Positions 10,001 through 13,919 of a stretch of DNA of 13,919 nucleotides are shown here, one piece after another. The notes beneath the pieces were generated by a model. The model did not search any database, was not told the origin of the DNA, and was given only the letters and a program-made list of their open reading frames with translations. The first letter of the stretch is position 1, and each line of letters begins with the position of its first letter. The translations under genes and the position numbers were made by a program. The stretch comes from Hirudo medicinalis (lineage: Eukaryota; Annelida; Clitellata; Hirudinida; Hirudinidae): NCBI GenBank assembly GCA_011800805.1, contig MPNW01001158.1:55629-69547 (forward strand), written 5' to 3'.

Positions 10001-11830
10001 TTTCTGCAGAACCCAAAGCAATTGAGCAGGTTTCATCATTTCCGTCAACTGCCAGGCTAGAGACTTGAATGGAATGTGTTTTGCTTTGTGAAGTCTTTTT
10101 ATTCAAGGCTATATTCCCTTTAAAATCAAACAAATAAAAAAAAAAGAATAAATATGACTAATTAAAGTACAAATAATTTTATTTTTAAGCTTAGAAATTA
10201 TTTTGAGTTATTATTTGCTCAAATAAAAAATTGGAACATTCAGCACTCATAAGCACTCCTGCAACTTAAGGTGTAAATCTCTTGATGATAAATAAAAATG
10301 AATATTTAATCCATGAATTAAAAGTCAAATATCGTGAAATGTTATGAAAATAAATATTTATAAACATTTATACAAAATCAATCGCTCACTACCTCCGAGG
10401 TAAACCTCTCCATAAACACTAACTTCACACAAAGCAAGAACGTCTATTCTAAACCCGCCGTTCCGTGCGATATGTACTATGTTACCGAAAAGGTTTTCTA
10501 TACATGTTAACGTTTGACCTGAAAATATGTTAAGCTACAACATAATAAATGTAAAATATTATTATTATGTATTATTACTATTTTATTCAGCTACAACTAC
10601 ACCTGTATATTGCTTTATATTGTAACTTTACTTATTAAAATATAATATATATAGTTGTTAAAGTTATGTATTTTATGTGTTTTGTCTGAACGTTATTAAT
10701 GAGTTGGATAATAATTGCAAACATCTAACCATTACGCACCTCTCCAGCGAAGCTAATGCATTTCAAATATTCTTGAAGATCTATTGACACGTAGATTATA
10801 ATGTTGACCAAAAACACTGAATCTGCAGGTAAGTACAAGCACTCTGGATGAATAAGTGTCCATATGTCACGAGGAATGTTGAGGAATTAAATGAGAATCC
10901 AATAATTTAACTTCTTTCGTCAATCACGAATAATTCCATTGCGCAATTGTGCATTACAATTACAATGTAAATTTCCTAATTGGTCGTGGCATGCTTAATA
11001 AACGACTATTATTGATATTAAGCATATTGATAACTTTGTGGCTTATTATTATTATTATTATTATTATTGTTGTTGTTGCTGTTACTATTATTAGTATTAC
11101 TACTATTATTGTTACTATTAGTAGCAGTTTACATTTATTTCCAGCCCTTTCTTTATCATATTTTCTGCTAACACTCATGCAATTTACCTTCGTTTCAGGT
11201 TTAAAATTTATATATTCTAAATGATTGTTTAATATTCAAGGAGATGATTATAACATTTTTAATCGCCAATTAGCAATTATTTTTACAACCACAGCTAGGC
11301 AAAAACCTAGGAATGCAGCATGCCATCATATTTTACTGTTTCATTTTATCGTCATTCTTATTCTTACAAAGAAAGAACTAACATGGAGACATGTAATTTA
11401 CGGCTAGTACGACAGATTTTACATAATACATTCTATCCAATGTCACGCTCCACCATGCCAATACTTCCGTGATTTTGTCAGGAGATCCAGCGACTGACCA
11501 CGTTTCATTATTTCCATCTACTGCAAAATCACTCACTTCGGTTTTATATGTGCTGCTTTGACTTGTTGGTCTCTTGAAAGCCAAATCTTCTAAAATGGAA
11601 ATCAACTTAGAGTGATAAGACTTAATTGATGAATTTTGCTGTTTAATATTTAGCAGTATTCCTATTACCATTTCTTGGAAAACAAAATTATGCACTTGTT
11701 TATTTGCTTGTGTTCATTAGTTAAATTGATTTGCAAAATTGATATCTATTATCACTTAACCTGTAAGAGAACGTTTGAGAAGCAAAGCCAAGGCAAACAA
11801 AATGACGAATTTCAAGTTTATTGGTTCCAT
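6045..11830 (-). CDS. Gene B: secreted FTP-lectin x3 / LDLa x3 / SRCR / serine protease homologue (predicted inactive)
   Basis: This is a complete gene in 20 exons: 11761-11830, 11383-11589, 10736-10822, 10393-10518, 9914-10117, 9538-9642, 9332-9460, 8990-9187, 8812-8913, 8596-8727, 8345-8455, 8039-8152, 7851-7964, 7547-7688, 7376-7486, 7189-7247, 6905-7079, 6542-6816, 6298-6482 and 6045-6218. They sum to 2820 nt, 939 codons plus TAA, with every junction in phase. The product starts MEPINLKFVILFALALLL, a signal peptide, and has no later membrane segment. Domains: FTP1 (24-163), FTP2 (164-309), FTP3 (310-453), LDLa1-3 (454-566), SRCR (567-670), S1 (671-939). The catalytic triad reads His726, Asn773 (Asp expected) and Lys885 (Ser expected), so it should not hydrolyse peptides. 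The open frame and conserved splice sites argue against a decaying pseudogene. It is probably a pattern-recognition or cofactor protein paired with its neighbours. Confidence 0.88.
7189..7688 (-). CDS. Gene B segment: divergent SRCR domain (exons 14-16)
   Basis: Exon 14 encodes GEANFYFCSTNWTNALSFHT ending CDYLGSK, close to the CSxNWT...A...C..LG core of SRCR domains. A 60-nt intron (7487-7546; donor aa|gttggc, acceptor tttctag) separates exon 15, which ends FISHLPFMAMFEK. Exon 16 (59 bp) encodes ESCSTMKFVRLACSMTADN, the terminal SRCR piece with CxxxxxVxLxC that precedes the protease linker VCGTR. LDLa-SRCR-S1 is the order seen in corin, enteropeptidase and TMPRSS proteins. A C-type lectin reading of exon 14 was considered because of the W.A...C..LGS pattern, but the context favours SRCR. 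Confidence 0.68.
7851..8455 (-). CDS. Gene B segment: three LDL-receptor class A repeats (exons 11-13)
   Basis: One repeat per exon, each with six cysteines: [17 protein letters not shown] (8345-8455), LCDGTKDCPKGDDESLPTC (8039-8152) and RCDGYHNCPDSSDEHYC (7851-7964). In repeat 2 a Lys replaces the Asp that normally follows the Cys-Pro, which could weaken calcium binding; gene A keeps Asp there. Exons 12 and 13 are 114 bp in both genes. All borders are phase 1. In the family these repeats bind calcium and serve as protein-protein contacts or spacers. Confidence 0.91.
8596..9187 (-). CDS. Gene B segment: FTP-like domain 3 (exons 8-10)
   Basis: Exon 8 encodes [39 protein letters not shown] and [17 protein letters not shown]. 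Exon 9 gives FMNNFNVFVSNDYENHQQQ and LCINFEK. Exon 10 gives FINLTCTNYVAGQFITIEK, then SFLFCEVFVYP. The closing motif is FCEVFVY in place of LCEVxVYG. Exon 10 is 132 bp in both A and B. This domain ends with a short linker (KEFHK) into the first LDLa repeat. Confidence 0.83.
9332..10117 (-). CDS. Gene B segment: FTP-like domain 2 (exons 5-7)
   Basis: Exon 5 encodes GNIALNKKTSQSKTHS, SSLAVDGNDETCS and [17 protein letters not shown], the most canonical FTP start in the window. The donor is t|gtatgt. Exon 6 (105 bp) gives GVIIYVSNSAQNFEQKIC. Exon 7 gives LTCRKGIYGKFVTIV and LGLCEVYIYGHV. Exons 5 and 6 have the same lengths as gene A's (204 after correction, and 105). The family (fucolectin, tachylectin-4, pentraxin-1) usually binds fucosylated glycans; see findings on the missing canonical binding motif. 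Confidence 0.86.
10393..11830 (-). CDS. Gene B segment: signal peptide and FTP-like domain 1 (exons 1-4)
   Basis: Exon 1 (ATG at 11830) gives MEPINLKFVILFALALLLKR, then SLT, and ends phase 1 at g|gttaag. Exon 2 encodes DLAFKRPTSQSSTY, SDFAVDGNNETWS and LAWWSVTLDRMYYVKSVVL. Exon 3 gives VNIIIYVSIDLQEYLKC. Exon 4 gives LTCIENLFGNIVHIARNGG and ALCEVSVYGEV. These are the opening, middle and closing motifs of an FTP/F5-8C fold. The exon 3 donor was set at gtgc|gtaatg to keep phase 1 and match gene A's g|gtaatg; the nearby gag|gtgcgt would break the frame. Intron 2 (10823-11382) is the longest in the gene and holds a microsatellite. Confidence 0.84.
10823..11382 (-). repeat. Gene B intron 2 with a TTA/TTG trinucleotide microsatellite (about 11041-11125)
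   Basis: The plus strand shows an uninterrupted TTA run followed by TTG and degenerate TTAC/TTAG units. It produces long low-complexity open frames on both strands (runs of Ile/Val) that are not genes. The rest of the intron has no recognisable content. Confidence 0.85.
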
Positions 11831-12224
11831 AGTTGCAACAAATCAAGCTAAATTTTTTTCACAGTTTTACACTAAAGAAGTTGTAAGAAATTATTTGTTA
11901 TTTGTTGTGGAGGCCTTAGTAACGTCAGTCTCTCTATCGAACACTCGTTGATTCACTGTCACATTTAACTGAAGTGTGTCAACGAGACCAAACATCGCAG
12001 CGATAAAAGTATAAATTATCTCGTTTACGTTCGGAATCATCGCATATCTGTTTTGTAATCCTTTATTTTCCATGTTGTTGACATAGTAATAATAGTTAAT
12101 TCGTAAGGAGCCATATGCAAAGCGTCAGAGGAGCGTGACATTGCTCAAATTATGTCGTAGGGATGTGTCCCTTCATTCATTCATGCGTCACTCATGTCAA
12201 GAACTTGCGATTCAATTATCCTGT
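11831..12224. promoter_or_regulatory. Intergenic region upstream of gene B
   Basis: This interval between the gene C poly(A) signal and the gene B start codon should contain gene B's 5' UTR and promoter. I see no convincing TATA box or other core element. A 60-codon open frame on the minus strand (11891-12073) has no recognisable motif or homologue in the window and is probably chance. Confidence 0.4.
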
Positions 12225-12230
12225 TTTATT
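12225..12230 (-). terminator. Gene C polyadenylation signal AATAAA
   Basis: AATAAA on the gene strand lies about 80 nt after the gene C stop codon and about 395 bp before the gene B start codon, consistent with a compact head-to-tail arrangement. Confidence 0.5.
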
Positions 12231-12308
12231 TTGTAAAGGTTCTCTAACAAATGAAATCGACGTTAAACTATCCGTTCATTTGAAAGTTGTTAATTCATAC
12301 GACAAATA

Positions 12309-13882
12309 TCAATTCACTAAATGGCCTTGAATGAACATTAAAATAGAATTTACGTTTGTGAATAAAGTGCTCTCACACTTCATATTATCTCTTGTAGTCA
12401 TGAATGATTTCATAATGCCAACTTGTGTCCATATTCCGTATTCATTCTTACAAACCAGAGGACCTCCACTGTCACCCTGCACTCAACGTAAATGATTCAT
12501 AAAAAAATCGATAAATTAGATCATGTTTTTGGAAATAAAGAAATAAATAAAATAAAAATGTTCAAAGACGAATAATGTTAAAGCCATTGGCATAAAATAA
12601 TTTAAATAATTTTGTCACACATTTTTAATTAAACGGCGGTAATGGCAACGGTCGTAATGTGTCGTGTTCGAAACCCAGCCTGCGCTGCCGCCAGCCCCCT
12701 TGGGAAGGAGTGCTCTATACATGGTTAACAAGAAGCGACTCTATGCTTATGGCGCTATATAAATGAACTACATGGTACATAAGTCATTTAATGTTCAAGA
12801 AGGTTTATAGTTCAATAAGAGAAGAAGGGTCTCACAATATTGTTATTAAGGATTAAGATTTAAGTTTGTCATGATTTATCAAATGCTTCCTCTTCCAATC
12901 ACTTCAAAATTAGATTCAAATACCAGTCGTAATTTAATTAAAGCTAAAGATGTTTATTGGGGTTTGCTAAAAAAATTATTTGTTTTCTTATGAAGACCAT
13001 GGAAAGACTTCTAATATGCAGCAGATTGAGACTCCAATTTGCGTTAATTATTATATATTAACCACACTTGAGTAGTTATTATCAGCACATCAGCAGAGTT
13101 AGAAATTAACCTGCTGCTGGAATAATACCAACGAAGTAAATTTACCCTGCACATGTTGACTCCAATATTTGTCGGAAATGACCCAGCACAAAAATATGTG
13201 CCGTTTGCCAAATAATTTATGAAGAATTCGGGTCCTCTTTTGGTTACGTTCACTAAGTTTTCAATGCATTCTCTTAGAGACATTATGTTCATCCTTCCCT
13301 GCATTAGATATTTTGCGCGATAGCTTCCTTGCGAACAATAAATTGTATTTTAGCTATGATTTGGNTGACAGGTAAATTAGTTTTATTAACAAACTTTCGG
13401 TTGATGCTCAGTAACCATAAATGTTTCGGGGTACACGTGTACCCCCTCAGCTAAAACTGGAAGTTGTGTCACCTTAGGCATCCAAGGGTTAATTAATGCT
13501 AAAGATGTTTATTGGGGTTTGCTAAAAAAATTATTTGTTTTCTTATGAATACCATGGAAAGACTTCTAATACGAGGCAGATTGAGACTCCAATTTGCGTT
13601 AATTATTATATATTAACCACACTTGAGTAGTTGTTATCAGCACTTCAGCAGAGTTAGAAATTAACCTGCTGCTGGAATAATACCAACGAAGTAAATTTAC
13701 CCTGCACATGTTGACTCCAATATTTGTCGGAAATGACCCAGCACAAAAACATGTACCGTTTGTCAAATAATTTATGAGGAATTCGGGTCCTGTTTTGGTT
13801 ACGTTCACTAAGTTTTCAATGCATTCTCTTAGAGACATTATGTTCATCCTTCCCTGCATTAGATATTTTGCGCGATAGCTTC
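12309..13882 (-). CDS. Gene C: C-terminal S1 protease exons (5' part outside window; penultimate exon represented twice)
   Basis: The last exon is 12309-12476: GDSGGPLVCKNEYGIWTQVG, then IMKSFMTTRDNMKCESTLFT and a TGA stop at 12309. The penultimate exon is at 13146-13327 and again at 13701-13882: GSYRAKYLMQGRMNIMSLRE, CAGSFPTNIGVNMCR. The donor agg|gtaaat joins in phase 0 to acceptor gcag|ggtgac. Closest in type is gene B's C-terminal half (QGRMNxMS, CAGSxPTxxGxNxCR, GPLVCKNExGxWTQ), so this is the third member of the tandem family; whether it has the same N-terminal modules is unseen. Ser195 is intact. Position 189 is Asn, and the usual SWG reads KSF. The 182-bp exon is phase 1 to phase 0, so using both copies in series would shift the frame. 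Confidence 0.8.
12634..12785 (+). mobile_element. tRNA-like SINE in the last intron of gene C
   Basis: A GC-richer island in an AT-rich intron contains tgttcgaaaccc (about 12665-12676), which fits a Pol III B box (GGTTCGANNCC), preceded by an A-box-like aatggcaacgg (12641-12651). Downstream are ttgggaaggagtgctctata and a tail reading gcgctatataaatgaac, a form common in tRNA-derived SINEs of marine invertebrates. It has no protein-coding potential. The ends are approximate and I did not identify a target-site duplication. Confidence 0.6.
13366..13492. mobile_element. Probable terminal part of a piggyBac-type transposon or MITE
   Basis: Read on the minus strand the segment begins TTAACCCTTGGATGCC, matching the TTAA target plus CCC terminal start typical of piggyBac elements. 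A perfect 18-bp palindrome lies inside at 13428-13445. Similarity between the two flanking gene C copies starts exactly at this TTAA (13489-13492 and 12934-12937), as expected if one copy has an insertion and the other an empty site. The opposite end is not visible and may be lost at the N at 13365. No transposase is seen, so it could be a MITE or a truncated end. Confidence 0.62.
13428..13445. repeat. Perfect 18-bp palindrome in the transposon end
   Basis: ggggtacacgtgtacccc is its own reverse complement. It lies about 45 bp inside the TTAA boundary; subterminal palindromes or inverted repeats are common in piggyBac-type elements. Confidence 0.9.
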
Positions 13883-13919
13883 CTTGCGAACAATAAATTG
13901 TATTTTAGCTATGATTTGG

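Larger units (their letters stand above)
12934..13919. repeat. Direct repeat of about 431 bp (12934-13364 and 13489-13919)
   Basis: The two copies are offset by 555 bp and differ at about a dozen positions (roughly 97% identical). Each contains one gene C penultimate exon with intact splice sites. The first copy stops at the N and the second at the window edge, at the same base of the repeat (both end tagctatgatttgg). This suggests two contigs ending at the same place, i.e. haplotypes placed in tandem, but a true tandem duplication is not excluded. Confidence 0.85.

Noticed and set aside
10949..11224. Hydrophobic open frames on both strands, looking like a small membrane protein
   Set aside because: The hydrophobic runs are the translation of a TTA/TTG microsatellite inside gene B intron 2.
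11891..12073. 60-codon minus-strand open frame upstream of gene B
   Set aside because: No domain, no signal peptide, no paralogue upstream of gene A; expected by chance in an intergenic region.
1..13919. Bacterial features (operons, CRISPR arrays, insertion sequences, tRNA or rRNA genes)
   Set aside because: The intron-exon structure and animal extracellular modules show eukaryotic DNA; no such features were seen on either strand.

Overview
The window looks like nuclear DNA of an AT-rich invertebrate animal with compact genes. Coding blocks are short (59-275 bp), bounded by GT-AG introns, and encode extracellular animal modules: FTP/F5-8C-like lectin, LDL-receptor class A, SRCR and S1 trypsin-like domains. 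The minimum intron is about 60 nt, intergenic gaps are 0.5-0.8 kb, and copies differ by about 3%, as expected for a highly heterozygous species. An ascidian tunicate fits well, but another marine invertebrate is possible. All recognisable genes are on the minus strand, so the reading order is from high to low coordinates.

Layout in transcription order. Gene C (12309-13919 and beyond) shows only its last two coding exons, the C-terminal part of an S1 domain with an intact GDSGG motif. Its penultimate exon appears twice, at 13701-13882 and 13146-13327, separated by a single N and by what looks like the end of a piggyBac-type element. A tRNA-like SINE sits in its last intron. Gene B (6045-11830) is complete. 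I assembled 20 exons that keep one frame for 939 codons: signal peptide, three FTP-like domains, three LDLa domains, one SRCR domain and one S1 domain. Gene A (1-5260) is a paralogue with the same architecture exon for exon. It runs off the left edge inside the protease domain after about 789 codons.

The genes appear to be a tandem array of secreted recognition-plus-protease mosaics, built like MASP or horseshoe-crab factor C in concept: lectin modules at the N-terminus and a protease at the C-terminus. The main surprise is that gene B keeps the catalytic His but has Asn for Asp102 and Lys for Ser195, so it should be a catalytically dead protease homologue beside gene A, which keeps His and Asp. 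The activation junction in A and B follows Tyr rather than Arg/Lys. The S1-pocket region in B and C is also unusual.

Two single-N positions (3761 and 13365) each separate duplicated sequence. At 3761 the 127-bp duplication is an assembly artefact, because removing it restores an exon of exactly the length of its gene B counterpart. At 13365 two versions, about 97% identical, of one gene C exon are joined, probably two haplotypes, one of them carrying a transposon at a TTAA site. Apart from the SINE, the transposon end, microsatellites and poly(A) signals, I see no RNA genes, CRISPR arrays or other systems.
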